Counted from the stretch's first letter, positions 9,474 through 18,887 are shown. The stretch: DNA of 64,000 bases from Halalkalibacter urbisdiaboli (GCF_002156385.1 NZ_MVJM01000002.1:402911-466910), one strand, 5' to 3'. Numbers and translations are program-made. The notes: a model not told the origin generated them from the sequence alone.

Positions 9474-10409
9474 TTAATTGCTACATACTTCAAGAAGCTT
9501 CTGGATAATGTCATCCGTCTCCTCCCAAGAATAAGCAGTGGCTCCAGCCGCCATCGGGTGTCCTCCTCCATCATGCTGTTGAGCAATTGTATTAATAATA
9601 GGTCCCTTTGAACGTAATCTTACACGTATTTTTTCCTCTTCTTCTACAAAGAACACCCACGTTTGCAATCCTTCAACATCGGAAAAGCAATTAACGAGCT
9701 GCGACGATTCATTTGACGTTACATCGAATGTCGCAAGCACATCTTTAGATAGTTTCATCACACCTACTTTTCCTTCTACTACTTCAAAATGCTGTAATAC
9801 ATATCCTTCAAGTCGAGTCAGCTTTAAATCCCGTTTATGTAAATTAGAATAAAATTCGTTTTGGTCAAAATCCTTTTCGACTAAAAGACTCGTTCTTTTT
9901 AAGGTCCGTGATGTGGTATTGTTGTACCGAAAACGGCCTGTATCACCGACTATTCCCGCATAAAGCAATAGGGCCGCTTCATTACTTAATGCAAACCCAC
10001 GCAACTGAGCTTCTTCAAATAGAGCAACAATTAACTCACTTGTTGAACTTGCTGTTGTATCAACCCAGACGAGGTCACCATACGGTTCTTCATTTGGATG
10101 ATGGTCAATTTTTATTACAAAATCACCTTGAGTGAAGCGTTTGTCACTAATACGAGCTGTATTAGCTGTATCACAAACAATCACTAATGCACCTTCATAT
10201 ACTGAATCCTCAATGTGATCCATCGCACCTAAAAATTGCAGAGATGGTTCCTCTTCCCCGACAGCAAAGACCTGTTTTTCTGGAAATCGGTTCTTTATTA
10301 GTTGAGCTAATCCAAGCTGGGAGCCAATTGCATCGGGATCAGGACGTTCATGGCGATGGATGATGATTGTCGCATAATCGTTAATCTTATCTAAAATTTC
10401 TCGTATCAT
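9474..10409 (-). CDS. nrnA: Bifunctional oligoribonuclease / pAp phosphatase NrnA
   Basis: NrnA is a DHH-family phosphoesterase that degrades nano-RNAs and dephosphorylates 3'-phosphoadenosine 5'-phosphate in the cytosol. The DHH motifs are all present: HRHERPDPDAIGSQ near the N-terminus, VCDTANTAR, the eponymous KIDHHPNEEP, and the DHHA1 substrate loop GGGHPMAAGA near the C-terminus. The 311 residues match the family. The start is the ATG at 10409. It is convergent with the 67-residue gene and divergent from ytpI. Confidence 0.95.
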   Translation of the reverse strand: MIREILDKINDYATIIIHRHERPDPDAIGSQLGLAQLIKNRFPEKQVFAVGEEEPSLQFLGAMDHIEDSVYEGALVIVCDTANTARISDKRFTQGDFVIKIDHHPNEEPYGDLVWVDTTASSTSELIVALFEEAQLRGFALSNEAALLLYAGIVGDTGRFRYNNTTSRTLKRTSLLVEKDFDQNEFYSNLHKRDLKLTRLEGYVLQHFEVVEGKVGVMKLSKDVLATFDVTSNESSQLVNCFSDVEGLQTWVFFVEEEEKIRVRLRSKGPIINTIAQQHDGGGHPMAAGATAYSWEETDDIIQKLLEVCSN

Positions 10410-10426
10410 AGATTCCCTCTTTTCCT

Positions 10427-10452
10427 GTTCAATCTCTGTTCAATCTCTGTTC
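10427..10452. repeat. Short direct repeat upstream of nrnA
   Basis: The 11-base unit CTGTTCAATCT occurs twice in tandem and is followed by a partial third copy (CTGTTCAC) between nrnA and ytpI. It sits in the nrnA 5' region. No function is visible; slippage during replication is a simple explanation. Confidence 0.6.
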
Positions 10453-10466
10453 ACTAGCAATCCTAC

Positions 10467-10495
10467 TAGACAAACGGTACAATTACGTTTATAAG
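10467..10495 (+). promoter_or_regulatory. Sigma-A promoter of ytpI
   Basis: TAGACA (10467-10472) and TATAAG (10490-10495) are spaced by 17 bases. Each hexamer differs from consensus at one position. The ytpI start codon is about 20 bases downstream, with a GGGAGG box between. Confidence 0.6.
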
Positions 10496-10515
10496 TATGA
10501 TTGGGAGGCTATTAA

Positions 10516-10803
10516 ATGGATAAAATCTTTACAATTATCATTGTCTTTTCTGCCGTTTTCTTTATTTATAATAAAGTTAAGACGTGGCGCTCAGATGAGT
10601 CATTAATCAAGCGCTTATACCAAACGAAAGCTGGCTTATCGTTAGGCTTTTTACTTACCGCCTTTGCAGCAAATCTTCTTGTTATGCCAAGAGGTAAAGT
10701 TGATATTATTATTGGTATTATCTTTATTATTTTTGGAATTGCTAATGTTGTCTTTAATTTTAGAGCATACAAGCATTATGCTAATCAGTTTGATGAAAAC
10801 TAA
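10516..10803 (+). CDS. ytpI: YtpI-like membrane protein
   Basis: This is a 95-residue integral membrane protein of the Bacillus YtpI family. Three hydrophobic stretches are seen (about 3-19, 41-57 and 63-80), with a charged loop (KTWRSDESLIKRLYQTKAG) between the first two. A GGGAGG box precedes the ATG. It stands alone between nrnA and ytoI with its own promoter and terminator. The function is unknown. Confidence 0.85.
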   Translation: MDKIFTIIIVFSAVFFIYNKVKTWRSDESLIKRLYQTKAGLSLGFLLTAFAANLLVMPRGKVDIIIGIIFIIFGIANVVFNFRAYKHYANQFDEN

Positions 10804-10840
10804 GACTTCATATTATATGTAAAGGTCCTCTACAGGCTTT

Positions 10841-10882
10841 GGGGTTGTTCCAAAAGGTATACTGTTGGAACAACCCCCTTTT
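10841..10882 (+). terminator. Terminator after ytpI
   Basis: A perfect 12-bp stem, GGGGTTGTTCCA (10841-10852) with its complement (10866-10877), is followed by CTTTTCTTT. The T-run is on the plus strand only, so it mainly serves ytpI rather than the convergent ytoI. Confidence 0.85.
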
Positions 10883-10884
10883 CT

Positions 10885-12201
10885 TTAATCGATTAACTGT
10901 GCCATCATTAACGCTTTTGAAACTAGTTCACCGTCATGATACATTTCAACATCAATTTTCCCATGTTTCCTTCCTATTTCTAAAACACGGGGCTGTATCG
11001 TAATCATCGTATCAATTTGTACTGGTTTAATAAAATATAGCGTAATGTTTTCAACAACTAAATCGCCTCTTTTATATTTACGCAATATTCGGCTACCTAC
11101 CTCTGTAACTAGCGTCGTTAACACCCCGTATGATATCGTCCCAAGTTGATTTGTCATTTGTGGAGTAACCTCACACTGGAAAGTATAGTCTTGGGAGGTC
11201 GAAACGTCAATGACACCACTTGTGACAATATCATCTAATGTTTCACCAACGTGAGGCTGTTTTTGTACCATCTGTAGCGCTTTTAAAACATCCTGTCTAC
11301 TTATAACCCCAATCAAACGACGCTGCCCATCGATGACCGGTAATAATTCAATCCCTTCCCAAACCATTACATGGGCTACCGATGCGACAGACGTACGTTC
11401 ACTTACAGTAATCGGGTTAGATGTCATTACTTTTTCAATTGGTGTCTGCTTTGAAGCCCCAAGGACGTCCTTCGCGGCTACCATCCCTTGAATCCTCATA
11501 TTCTCATCAATAACAGGATAGCGACTATGTCCTGTTTTAGAATTTAACTCATGCCATTTTTCAACTGCATTTGACGTTGTCATATAATACGTATCTTGAA
11601 GTGGAATGAGAATATCATCCACTAATATAATTTCCTTTTTAATCAACTGGTCATAAATGGCTCGGTTGATCATGGCTGCTACTGTAAATGTATCATAGCT
11701 CGTTGATATAATTGGTAAATCCAACTCATCTGCTAAGCGGATCACATCTTCGCTAGTATCAAATCCACCGGTTATTAAAACGGCAGCTCCTGCCTCTAAG
11801 GCTAGCTTATGGCCTTGATAGCGGTTTCCAACGATTAATAAATTCCCCGATTCAACATAGCGCATCATCGCATCAAGCTTCATTGCCCCGATAACAAACC
11901 GGTTCAATGTTTTGTGTAATCCTTGGCTTCCACCTAGGACTTGTCCATCGACAATGTTAACAACTTCAGCATAGGTTAGCTTTTCGATATTTTCTTTTTT
12001 CTTTTTCTCTATACGGATCGTACCGACTCGCTCAATTGTACTAACAAGCCCTTGATTTTCAGCTTCTTTTATTGCTCGATAGGCAGTCCCCTCACTCACC
12101 TGCAATGCTTTTGCTATTTGGCGAACGGATATTTTCTCTCCAACCCCTAAATTGCCAATGTACTCTAAAATTTGCTCGTGTTTCGTTGCGATGATAACCA
12201 C
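10885..12201 (-). CDS. ytoI: YtoI: HTH-DRTGG-CBS-CBS-hotdog regulatory protein
   Basis: This 438-residue protein has four modules. An N-terminal helix-turn-helix (about 1-60; RQIAKALQVSEGTAYRAIKEAENQG) is followed by a DRTGG domain (about 70-185), a pair of CBS domains (about 195-315; the second ends LIGVISRQDVL), and a C-terminal hotdog thioesterase-like domain (about 330-438). CBS pairs bind adenosyl nucleotides, so it is probably a nucleotide- or acyl-CoA-sensing regulator; no substrate is proven. The start is a GTG behind AAGGTGGGG, with no ATG nearby. It is monocistronic and convergent with ytpI. Confidence 0.88.
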   Translation of the reverse strand: MVIIATKHEQILEYIGNLGVGEKISVRQIAKALQVSEGTAYRAIKEAENQGLVSTIERVGTIRIEKKKKENIEKLTYAEVVNIVDGQVLGGSQGLHKTLNRFVIGAMKLDAMMRYVESGNLLIVGNRYQGHKLALEAGAAVLITGGFDTSEDVIRLADELDLPIISTSYDTFTVAAMINRAIYDQLIKKEIILVDDILIPLQDTYYMTTSNAVEKWHELNSKTGHSRYPVIDENMRIQGMVAAKDVLGASKQTPIEKVMTSNPITVSERTSVASVAHVMVWEGIELLPVIDGQRRLIGVISRQDVLKALQMVQKQPHVGETLDDIVTSGVIDVSTSQDYTFQCEVTPQMTNQLGTISYGVLTTLVTEVGSRILRKYKRGDLVVENITLYFIKPVQIDTMITIQPRVLEIGRKHGKIDVEMYHDGELVSKALMMAQLID

Positions 12202-12287
12202 CCCACCTTCATTCCTTCAGCTGTACTTACTAATAGTACAGAACTGTATTAGTACTATTATAAAGCTGAAGGAATCAAGTAGCAAGG

Positions 12288-12527
12288 CTATCTTCCATAA
12301 CTTCTTGTTTTTACTTTTTTCATATCTACTGTAACAGATGTTTCCGCATTTTGCTTTTTCTTATGTAACAGCCCATAAAGATTTCCTAGGATGACCACCA
12401 CAGCAAAGGAAATCCAACTTAGTGAAAAAATTTGTGCTACCCCTCCTTCTTGTAAAGGCAATCTTTCAAAGCTATATACCAGCAACACACTAGCCATTAA
12501 TAAGCTTATAAGATATCGTTGTCTCAA
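12288..12527 (-). CDS. Small two-span membrane protein, unknown
   Basis: This is a 79-residue protein with two hydrophobic segments (about 6-20 and 33-53) and a basic C-terminal tail (KKKQNAETSVTVDMKKVKTRSYGR). The start is a TTG at 12527, preceded by AGAGGGAG at a usable distance. It lies between ytoI and the large palindrome at 12588-12660. I do not recognise the family. The consistent ribosome site, the membrane topology and the lack of a competing frame make it a probable gene. Confidence 0.65.
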   Translation of the reverse strand: MRQRYLISLLMASVLLVYSFERLPLQEGGVAQIFSLSWISFAVVVILGNLYGLLHKKKQNAETSVTVDMKKVKTRSYGR

Positions 12528-12587
12528 CTATTCTCCCTCTTTCTATTCTTTGATAGTGCTAGTCTATGAGACAAGTCTAAAAAAAAG

Positions 12588-12660
12588 ACCAAGTAAGGTT
12601 AAGGGCACTGAAAAAGGGTGTTTTTCCCTTTTTCAGTGCCCTTTATTCCCCTACTTGGTC
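12588..12660. repeat. Long palindromic element (copy 1), probable terminator
   Basis: The inner stem is a perfect 18-bp inverted repeat (12601-12618 with 12626-12643, core GGGCACTGAAAAAGGG) around a 7-base loop. An outer 9-10-bp stem (GACCAAGTA, 12588-12597 with 12651-12660) encloses it. A related palindrome lies at 44841-44883 in the opposite orientation, so this is a dispersed element and not just a terminator. The minus strand reads into a T-run (12581-12587 complement), so it can end ytkL transcription. Confidence 0.75.
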
Positions 12661-12667
12661 AGTCCTC

Positions 12668-13351
12668 TTATAATTCAGTTATGTCACCAACATTCATGAC
12701 CTTGCCTTTTTTTCCAGATAGATTTTCTACAAATTCAGTTGGGTTTTGTTCAATAACCGGAAATGTATTGTAATGAATCGGTACTACATGTTTTGCTTGT
12801 AACCACTCAGATGCGAGCGTAGCATCATCTGGTCCCATTGTAAAATTATCGCCGATTGGTAAGAAAGCGATATCAATTGAATTCCGCTCACCTATTAGTT
12901 TCATATCCGAAAATAAGGCTGTATCTCCAGCATGAAAAATCGTTTTTCCTTCTGCCGAGAATAAAATTCCTGCTGGCATGCCTGTGTAAACAATTTTCTG
13001 CTCTTCTTCAATCGTATACGATGAACCATGAAACGCTTGGGTCAACTTAACCGTCCCAAAATCAAATTCATGGGCACCACCAATATGCATCGGATGAGTC
13101 TTCACCCCTTGCCAGCCTAAGAATGTCGCCAATTCAAACGGTGCCACAACAAGTGCATCATTTCTTTTGGCAATATCGACAGTATCCCCAACATGGTCAT
13201 TATGGCCATGTGTTAGTAAAATAACATCTACCTTAACATCTTCGGCTTTTAAATCAGTTAATCCATTCCCTGTAATAAAAGGGTCAATTAAAATTCGTTT
13301 TCCCTTTGTTTCAATTAAGACTACCGAATGACCATGATAACTAATTTTCAT
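12668..13351 (-). CDS. ytkL: Metal-dependent hydrolase YtkL (UPF0173, metallo-beta-lactamase fold)
   Basis: This is a 227-residue soluble hydrolase of the UPF0173 family with the metallo-beta-lactamase fold. The metal motif [12 protein letters not shown] (HxHxDH) is near residue 55; further ligands include [10 protein letters not shown] and the C-terminal [10 protein letters not shown] choose the ATG at 13351 (MKISYHGHS). The ATG nine bases upstream lies against the AAGGGAG box and would have no spacing. The reading frame is open much further upstream into the next gene, which is not coding. The substrate is unknown. Confidence 0.92.
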   Translation of the reverse strand: MKISYHGHSVVLIETKGKRILIDPFITGNGLTDLKAEDVKVDVILLTHGHNDHVGDTVDIAKRNDALVVAPFELATFLGWQGVKTHPMHIGGAHEFDFGTVKLTQAFHGSSYTIEEEQKIVYTGMPAGILFSAEGKTIFHAGDTALFSDMKLIGERNSIDIAFLPIGDNFTMGPDDATLASEWLQAKHVVPIHYNTFPVIEQNPTEFVENLSGKKGKVMNVGDITEL

Positions 13352-13433
13352 TTGTCCCATCTCCCTTTTTGAAACTTCAAAAAAACTCCTATATAGATTA
13401 GTTTTACAAAAGTCTTCTTCATCCTGCAATGAA

Positions 13434-14285
13434 TTAGCTTTTATTGTTGCGAGACTCAAAAAACGTTTGTTTTTTGACCCCGGCCGTTTCAGATACATAA
13501 GAAGCTTCGATAACAGCAGTCGGGTCTATGCTCATGACAACCTCTTTTAATCTTGGGTACATAAATCGATTGGTGATGCAATAAATAATCAATCTCTCCT
13601 CACCAGTGAAACCACCTTGACCGTATAAATAAGTAATTTGAACATCTAGTTCCTTTATTAATTTTTCTCCTATCTGTTGAGGATGTTCAGAAATAATCAT
13701 GGCAGATTTCCCTTGATTGAAGCCATCCAAAACAAAATCAATCATTTTTGTCACAATATAAAAGACGGCAATACTGAACATTGCTTTTTCAAGTGTAAAA
13801 ACAAACGCAGCACCTGTTAAAATAACAGCATTAACAGCTAATAAAAACGTACTTATCGATATATGAAAACGTCGCTGGGCCCAAATGGCGAGCATTTCCG
13901 TTCCATCTACAGCACCGCCACATTTCACAACAAGGCCAATTCCAAGACCGAGCATAAGTCCACCATAAAGAACAATTAATACCTCGGACGAAGTAATGGC
14001 TTGGAAAGGAGCAAACAACGAAAGCATGACAGTTGTCACAACATTTGCATATAACGTTCGGATAATGAATCTACGCCCCATAAACTTCCCTGAGAATAAA
14101 AGTGTCGGAATATTTAACGTTAAATATACTGCCCATATCGGTAATCCCAAAAGAGAGTGCGCCATAATTGCTAGGGCCGTTACTCCACCATCAACTAATC
14201 CATTAGGAGCCAAAATTAATTGTAGCCCGGCTGCTACAATTATCGCCCCAGATGTTAACCCAAAATACTCTATTAATTTCTTCAT
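13434..14285 (-). CDS. YitT family membrane protein (DUF161/DUF2179)
   Basis: This 283-residue protein has five to six hydrophobic spans in its first about 190 residues (DUF161) and a cytosolic DUF2179 domain at the C-terminus with the typical [19 protein letters not shown]. Members of the YitT/YpjC/YqfU group are membrane proteins with poorly known roles; DUF2179 may bind a small ligand. The ATG has a GAGGAGAACGAG box. It is upstream of ytkL on the same strand with an 82-bp gap. Confidence 0.9.
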   Translation of the reverse strand: MKKLIEYFGLTSGAIIVAAGLQLILAPNGLVDGGVTALAIMAHSLLGLPIWAVYLTLNIPTLLFSGKFMGRRFIIRTLYANVVTTVMLSLFAPFQAITSSEVLIVLYGGLMLGLGIGLVVKCGGAVDGTEMLAIWAQRRFHISISTFLLAVNAVILTGAAFVFTLEKAMFSIAVFYIVTKMIDFVLDGFNQGKSAMIISEHPQQIGEKLIKELDVQITYLYGQGGFTGEERLIIYCITNRFMYPRLKEVVMSIDPTAVIEASYVSETAGVKKQTFFESRNNKS

Positions 14286-14410
14286 CTCGTTCTCCTCTTA
14301 CTATTATCTTTATGATCTCTATATCTAAAAAATTGCTGATTCTTTAATAATATATAGTTCTATGTCTGCTGTAAAATAAGAAAAATGGCTTACACCTTTT
14401 CATTTCAATA

Positions 14411-14442
14411 AAAAATGCCTTAAAGGGATATCCCCTCTAAGA
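14411..14442 (-). terminator. Terminator after the secreted protein gene
   Basis: An imperfect stem CTTAGAGGGGAT/ATCCCTTTAAG is followed on the minus strand by GCATTTTTTATT. It lies just past the stop codon of the gene at 14458-14832. Confidence 0.7.
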
Positions 14443-14457
14443 CACCATGTTACTCAT

Positions 14458-14832
14458 TTATTCTTCCCAAACCCATGTATATAGCTTACTATCTCCGTTC
14501 ATATAACGAATGTCTAGTCTTTCTAAATTAGGAAAGTACCTCTCCTTTAACACTTTAACCATTTGTTCTACCTCTGATCCTTCAGAGAAGTCAAGATGTT
14601 CAACCATCTTTTCCACCTTTTGTTTTGCTTCTTCACCCTTAATTACTTGATTTCCTTCAGTATATTGATAATCTGAAGGGCTATCATATTCCCACTCATA
14701 CTCAATGTTATTTTCATGAACTGTGATGTGTAAAGAGAAAGCCTCCATTAATTCAGTTGGCTGTGCATGACCTGTTGCCCCTACTAAAAGAATAAAGACA
14801 ATGGTTAATAAACTTATTATCCATTTTTTCAT
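14458..14832 (-). CDS. Secreted hypothetical protein
   Basis: The 124-residue protein has a clear Sec signal peptide: MKKW, a hydrophobic core IISLLTIVFILLVGATG and a cleavage site near AHA-QP. The mature part of about 100 residues is acidic and mixed alpha/beta (EYEWEYDSPSDYQYTEGN, later ERLDIRYMNGDSKLYTWVWEE). The ATG at 14832 sits at the right distance from AAGGGGTG; a GTG nine bases upstream overlaps that box. I do not recognise the family. The acidic mature domain fits an exposed protein of an alkaliphile, but that is inference. Confidence 0.8.
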   Translation of the reverse strand: MKKWIISLLTIVFILLVGATGHAQPTELMEAFSLHITVHENNIEYEWEYDSPSDYQYTEGNQVIKGEEAKQKVEKMVEHLDFSEGSEVEQMVKVLKERYFPNLERLDIRYMNGDSKLYTWVWEE

Positions 14833-14920
14833 TGTAGACACCCCTTATATTTCCGACTCAATACGTCAGAACATTCTTCTTTATAATAAGGTGTAACAAC
14901 ATCTGGAATTTTATACATAA

Positions 14921-15679
14921 TTATCGGTAACGATGGATTACATCGACACCTCCCGTTACTTCTACAACTGTTCCGGTCACCATATCGGCATCATCCTCAC
15001 AAAGAAATAACACTGTTCTTGCGATATCTTCTCCTGTTCCTGAGCGACCAATAGGCGTCTCACCATCAGGTAACATCCTCGCTTCAGCAATTGTCGCTTC
15101 CTTCATTTCACCAAGAATGTTTCCAGGACATATCATGTTAGCTGTAATTCCATATTCCGCCTCTTCTATCGAAATGGTCTTCATTAACGAGACGAGACCA
15201 ACCTTTGCTGCAGCATAGGCTGAACGATAAATCCATCCTGGAGCGCTATTTGCACCTTGAAAGCCATATGTAACAATTCGGCCAAAACGTTGCTTTCGCA
15301 TATGTGGTACAACCTGTTTAAGCAGGTGATAAACAGCACTTAAATTTCCTTCAATCATTCGATACCATTCGTCTTCATCGTAGTCAAGTAACTTTTTTCG
15401 TTCAAACACATACGGACCTGCATTATTTATTAAAATATCTATTTTTCCAAATCGTTCAATCGTTCGATTAACTGCTTGTTGGATCTGTTCCTTATTTGTT
15501 ACATCAGCTTTGATAAATTGTAGATTCTGAGCAAAATGAGACCACCTTTTTTCTAATTCTTGAATGTTCTTCTCATCACTGCGATACGTAACTGTAACGG
15601 AATAACCCCTTTGAAGGAAAGCTTCCACAACCTTTACGCCAAGTCCTTTCGTCCCAGCTGTTAGAAACACATGACGCAT
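14921..15679 (-). CDS. ytkK: Short-chain dehydrogenase/reductase (YtkK-like)
   Basis: This is a 252-residue classical SDR. It contains the cofactor motif TAGTKGLG, the NNAG segment, the active-site pair Tyr and Lys in YAAAK, and the C-terminal VTGTVVEVTGG seen in FabG-like enzymes. An NADPH-linked reductase is likely, but the substrate is unknown. The ATG at 15679 follows GGGAGGTTGGAAT; the frame continues seven codons upstream without a better start. In B. subtilis ytkK also lies near ytkL. Confidence 0.88.
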   Translation of the reverse strand: MRHVFLTAGTKGLGVKVVEAFLQRGYSVTVTYRSDEKNIQELEKRWSHFAQNLQFIKADVTNKEQIQQAVNRTIERFGKIDILINNAGPYVFERKKLLDYDEDEWYRMIEGNLSAVYHLLKQVVPHMRKQRFGRIVTYGFQGANSAPGWIYRSAYAAAKVGLVSLMKTISIEEAEYGITANMICPGNILGEMKEATIAEARMLPDGETPIGRSGTGEDIARTVLFLCEDDADMVTGTVVEVTGGVDVIHRYR

Positions 15680-15823
15680 ATTCCAACCTCCCTGTAACAA
15701 TACTCTATATTGATCATACTACGTTTATCATAAATAGTAAAAACTTACCTTCCTTTTATTCTACAAAATATATTTCAAGGTGCGGGAGATAACCTAGAAT
15801 TAGCTCAAAAATGTACAAAAAAA

Positions 15824-15862
15824 ATCATTACATATTAGATTGTTAATATGTAATGACTTTTT
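15824..15862 (-). terminator. Terminator behind the 41-codon ORF
   Basis: The arms TCATTACATATTA (15828-15840) and TAATATGTAATGA (15844-15856) form a long A/T-rich stem. It is followed on the minus strand by a run of eight T (complement of the A-run at 15820-15827). It lies 18 bases past the stop of the small ORF. Confidence 0.7.
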
Positions 15863-15879
15863 TACATTTCTCGCTTTTA

Positions 15880-16005
15880 TTATTTTTTCGTTTTTTCTCT
15901 TTGCTGATGCATTTCGTCCTGATGACGCTTTTCATTGCTCACGTTCACCGAACCGTTATGATCAACTCGCCGCTCTGCCTTCTCATTTTGACGAATCTCG
16001 CTCAT
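15880..16005 (-). CDS. Putative 41-residue charged protein
   Basis: This short ORF (MSEIRQNEKAERRVDHNGSV and 21 more residues, ending QQREKTKK) lies between the argH terminator and its own terminator. It has an ATG and an upstream AAGGGGG that overlaps the 3' arm of the argH hairpin. The product is very hydrophilic, with many E, K, R, Q and N and no hydrophobic core, similar in style to small spore or stress proteins. I do not recognise it. Support comes from its position between two terminator hairpins; the codon number is too small for confidence. Confidence 0.5.
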   Translation of the reverse strand: MSEIRQNEKAERRVDHNGSVNVSNEKRHQDEMHQQREKTKK

Positions 16006-16010
16006 AAAAT

Positions 16011-16058
16011 AAACAGCCCCCTTCTCTTGGTTAACTTCCAAGATAGTATGGGCTGTTT
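16011..16058 (-). terminator. Terminator after argH
   Basis: AAACAGCCC (16011-16019) pairs with GGGCTGTTT (16050-16058), enclosing a smaller hairpin (CTTGG/CCAAG). The minus strand then continues TTTATTTT. It closes the argGH operon. Confidence 0.75.
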
Positions 16059-16067
16059 AACTTATTA

Positions 16068-17441
16068 TTATTTAAGTAATTGTTCTGCTTTTTCTAAAGC
16101 CAGTCGTACTTGGTCAAACCCAGTTCCACCCGCACTATTTCGGCGTGCAACCACCGTTTTTGGCTGAAGAACATCATAAATGTTTTCCTCAAAAAGCTCA
16201 CTTGCTTCCTGATAATCAGAAAACGGTAAATCAAGGAGAAAGACTCCTTTATTAATTGCAAGAAGGACTAATTTCCCGACAACCTCATGTGCTTCTCGGA
16301 ATGGCATTCCTTTCGTTGCCAAATAATCAGCTAGCTCCGTTGCGTTTGAAAAGTCTTGATGAACAGCTTTTTCCATCGTTTCCGTGTTGACTGTCATCGT
16401 ATCAATCATCCCAGCAAAGATGTTTAATGAACCTTTCACCGTTTCTACTGTATCAAACATACCTTCTTTATCCTCTTGCATATCTTTATTATATGCTAAA
16501 GGTAAACCTTTTAAGATCGTTAGCATCGAGAATAAATTCCCGTAAACACGTCCAGTTTTCCCACGAATAAGCTCCGCCATATCAGGATTTTTCTTTTGCG
16601 GCATGATGCTGCTTCCTGTAGCAAACGTATCATCCATTTCAATAAATTGAAACTCCTGAGAAGACCATAAAATAAGCTCTTCACAAAGACGAGATAAATG
16701 CATCATAAGGGTTGAAGAAGCACTCATAAATTCAAGAATATAATCACGGTCACTAACTGCATCTAAGCTATTCTCATAAATCCCGTCAAAGCCAAGGAGC
16801 TCTGCTGAATACGTACGGTCGATTGGGAAAGTTGTACCAGCAAGCGCACCTGCCCCTAACGGTGAGATATTTAATCGCTTTAAGCTATCCTCATAACGAC
16901 CGAAATCTCGCTCAAGCATCCAGAAATAAGCTAGCAAATGATGAGCAAATGAAACAGGCTGTGCACGCTGAAGATGAGTATAGCCTGGAATCAATGTCTC
17001 CACATGAGCAGAGGCCTGATTTACAAGTGCTTGCTGCAAGGCTTTAACTGCATCCATAATTTCCTTTGTTTCTTTGCGCAAATAAAGATGCATGTCGGTC
17101 GTCACTTGGTCATTACGACTTCTACCTGTATGTAGCTTACCGCCAACAGGGCCAATTTCATCAATCAGCATCTTCTCAAGATTTAAATGAATATCTTCAT
17201 TTTGAACAGAGAAAACAAGCTCTCCTTTGCTTGCCTTGTCACGTAGAATGTTTAATCCCTTTTTGATGAGCTCTACTTCATCAGCTGGTAGAATACCACA
17301 TTTTCCAAGCATCGTCACATGAGCAAGACTGCCTTCAAGATCCTCATCGACTAACTTTTGGTCAAAGCCGATCGACGCACCGAATGCGTCGACCCACTCT
17401 TCCGCTGTTTTGGTAAAGCGTCCACCCCAAAGCTTTGTCAC
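16068..17441 (-). CDS. argH: Argininosuccinate lyase
   Basis: ArgH splits argininosuccinate into arginine and fumarate, the last cytosolic step of arginine synthesis. It is a fumarase/aspartase superfamily tetramer. The signature [12 protein letters not shown] is present at about residue 280, and the catalytic His lies in [13 protein letters not shown] and [10 protein letters not shown]. The length is 457 residues. Its ATG overlaps the argG stop codon by 4 bases (ATGA), so translation is coupled. A terminator follows. Confidence 0.97.
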   Translation of the reverse strand: MTKLWGGRFTKTAEEWVDAFGASIGFDQKLVDEDLEGSLAHVTMLGKCGILPADEVELIKKGLNILRDKASKGELVFSVQNEDIHLNLEKMLIDEIGPVGGKLHTGRSRNDQVTTDMHLYLRKETKEIMDAVKALQQALVNQASAHVETLIPGYTHLQRAQPVSFAHHLLAYFWMLERDFGRYEDSLKRLNISPLGAGALAGTTFPIDRTYSAELLGFDGIYENSLDAVSDRDYILEFMSASSTLMMHLSRLCEELILWSSQEFQFIEMDDTFATGSSIMPQKKNPDMAELIRGKTGRVYGNLFSMLTILKGLPLAYNKDMQEDKEGMFDTVETVKGSLNIFAGMIDTMTVNTETMEKAVHQDFSNATELADYLATKGMPFREAHEVVGKLVLLAINKGVFLLDLPFSDYQEASELFEENIYDVLQPKTVVARRNSAGGTGFDQVRLALEKAEQLLK

Positions 17442-18649
17442 TGTTTGACCTCCTCTTTTCCTTTATTTACTAGGCTGTGAACTTTTGTTGGAAGGCCCCA
17501 AAGTTTAATAAATCCAACCGCTGCATTATGATCAAACTCATCTTCTGTTGAGTAAGTTGCAAGCTTTTCATCGTATAATGAAAACTCAGATTTACGTCCT
17601 TCAACAATTGCATGACCTTTAAATAACTTCACACGTACAATACCTGTTACCGATACTTGGCTTTGCTTTAAGAATGCCAATAAAGACTTCTGTAATGGCG
17701 AGAACCAAAGACCGTTATAAATAAGTTCGGCTAGCTTATTACTAATCATCGGCTTGAAGTGCGATTCTTCTTTCGTTAAAGTCAAGTCTTCTAATTCCTT
17801 ATGTGCCTTAATTAAGGTCATCGCACCCGGGCACTCATATACTTCACGTGACTTGATACCGACTAGACGGTTTTCTACATGGTCGATACGGCCGACACCA
17901 TGCTTACCAGCTACCTCATTTAACGTTAAAATTAACTCATGTAGTTCATAAGCTTTCCCATTTAACGCAACAGGTACACCCTTTTCAAAAGCAATTTCAA
18001 TATATTCAGGTTGATCTGGTGTTTTTTCGAGAGGAGCTGTCATTTCATAAGCACCTTCTGGTGGAGCTGCCCAAGGATCCTCTAACACACCACACTCATT
18101 CGCTCTCCCCCATAGGTTTGCATCAACAGAATAAGGATTATCTAAATCAACAGGAATAGGAACATTGTTTTGTTTTGCATACTCGATCTCTTCATCACGA
18201 GACCAGCCCCACTCACGTACTGGCGCTAATACTTCAAGATTCGGGTTTAAAGATTGGATAGCCACTTCAAAACGAACCTGATCATTTCCTTTACCAGTAC
18301 AACCATGTGCCACAGCTGATGCCCCTGTCGCTTCAGCAATTTCAACTAATTTCTTTGAGATTAATGGTCTTGATAAAGCAGACACAAGTGGATATTTTTG
18401 TTCATATAATGTATGTGCTTGAAGAGCAGGTAAAACAAACTCTTCTGCAAATTCTTTTTTCGCATCAATTGTATGTGATTCAATAGCACCAACTTTTAAT
18501 GCTTTTTCTTTAATGAAATCAAGGTCCTTTCCTTCACCAACATCAAGACCAACAGCAACGACATCGTAACCTTGATCTGTTAACCATCTAATTGCTACTG
18601 ATGTATCTAGACCGCCAGAATATGCTAACACTACTTTTTGCTTACTCAT
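17438..18649 (-). CDS. argG: Argininosuccinate synthase
   Basis: ArgG ligates citrulline and aspartate with ATP to argininosuccinate. The 403-residue protein begins [17 protein letters not shown], which holds the SGGLDTS PP-loop of N-type ATP pyrophosphatases. Further family motifs are [14 protein letters not shown] and [14 protein letters not shown]. The ATG at 18649 is preceded by TGGAGGG; the frame continues upstream but that part is not conserved. It forms a two-gene operon with argH. The A/T-rich leader contains possible ArgR half-sites. Confidence 0.97.
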   Translation of the reverse strand: MSKQKVVLAYSGGLDTSVAIRWLTDQGYDVVAVGLDVGEGKDLDFIKEKALKVGAIESHTIDAKKEFAEEFVLPALQAHTLYEQKYPLVSALSRPLISKKLVEIAEATGASAVAHGCTGKGNDQVRFEVAIQSLNPNLEVLAPVREWGWSRDEEIEYAKQNNVPIPVDLDNPYSVDANLWGRANECGVLEDPWAAPPEGAYEMTAPLEKTPDQPEYIEIAFEKGVPVALNGKAYELHELILTLNEVAGKHGVGRIDHVENRLVGIKSREVYECPGAMTLIKAHKELEDLTLTKEESHFKPMISNKLAELIYNGLWFSPLQKSLLAFLKQSQVSVTGIVRVKLFKGHAIVEGRKSEFSLYDEKLATYSTEDEFDHNAAVGFIKLWGLPTKVHSLVNKGKEEVKQ

Positions 18650-18663
18650 TTTTGTTTCCCTCC

Positions 18664-18682
18664 AGTGAATATTAATACTCTT
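18664..18682 (-). promoter_or_regulatory. Possible ArgR (ARG box) site before argG
   Basis: AGTGAATATTAATACTC lies about 20 bases before the argG start. It resembles the TGAAT-4-ATTCA-type ARG box, with mismatches in the second half. Another A/T-rich stretch (TATTAATATACATAC) is about 100 bases upstream. ArgR control of argGH is usual in Bacillus; this particular site is only a candidate. Confidence 0.35.
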
Positions 18683-18887
18683 TTTATTATTTTTATACAT
18701 TTTTCTGAAAAAGAAAAGAGCCTATCGTCGCTCAACCTGACATTGCATAAAACCAAAGTATTAACTTATTAATATACATACTTTATCAACGTCAGCCGAT
18801 TTTGGCAAGAGGAAAAAATGAATTTCTTTGATTATTTTCATTTTCATTTCAAAGATTGTTAGATAAGATAAGGATGAGGTGATTAAG

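Noticed and set aside
18710..18880. Search for a riboswitch or T-box in front of argG
   Set aside because: No T-box sequence, no terminator/antiterminator pair; only A/T-rich possible ARG boxes.
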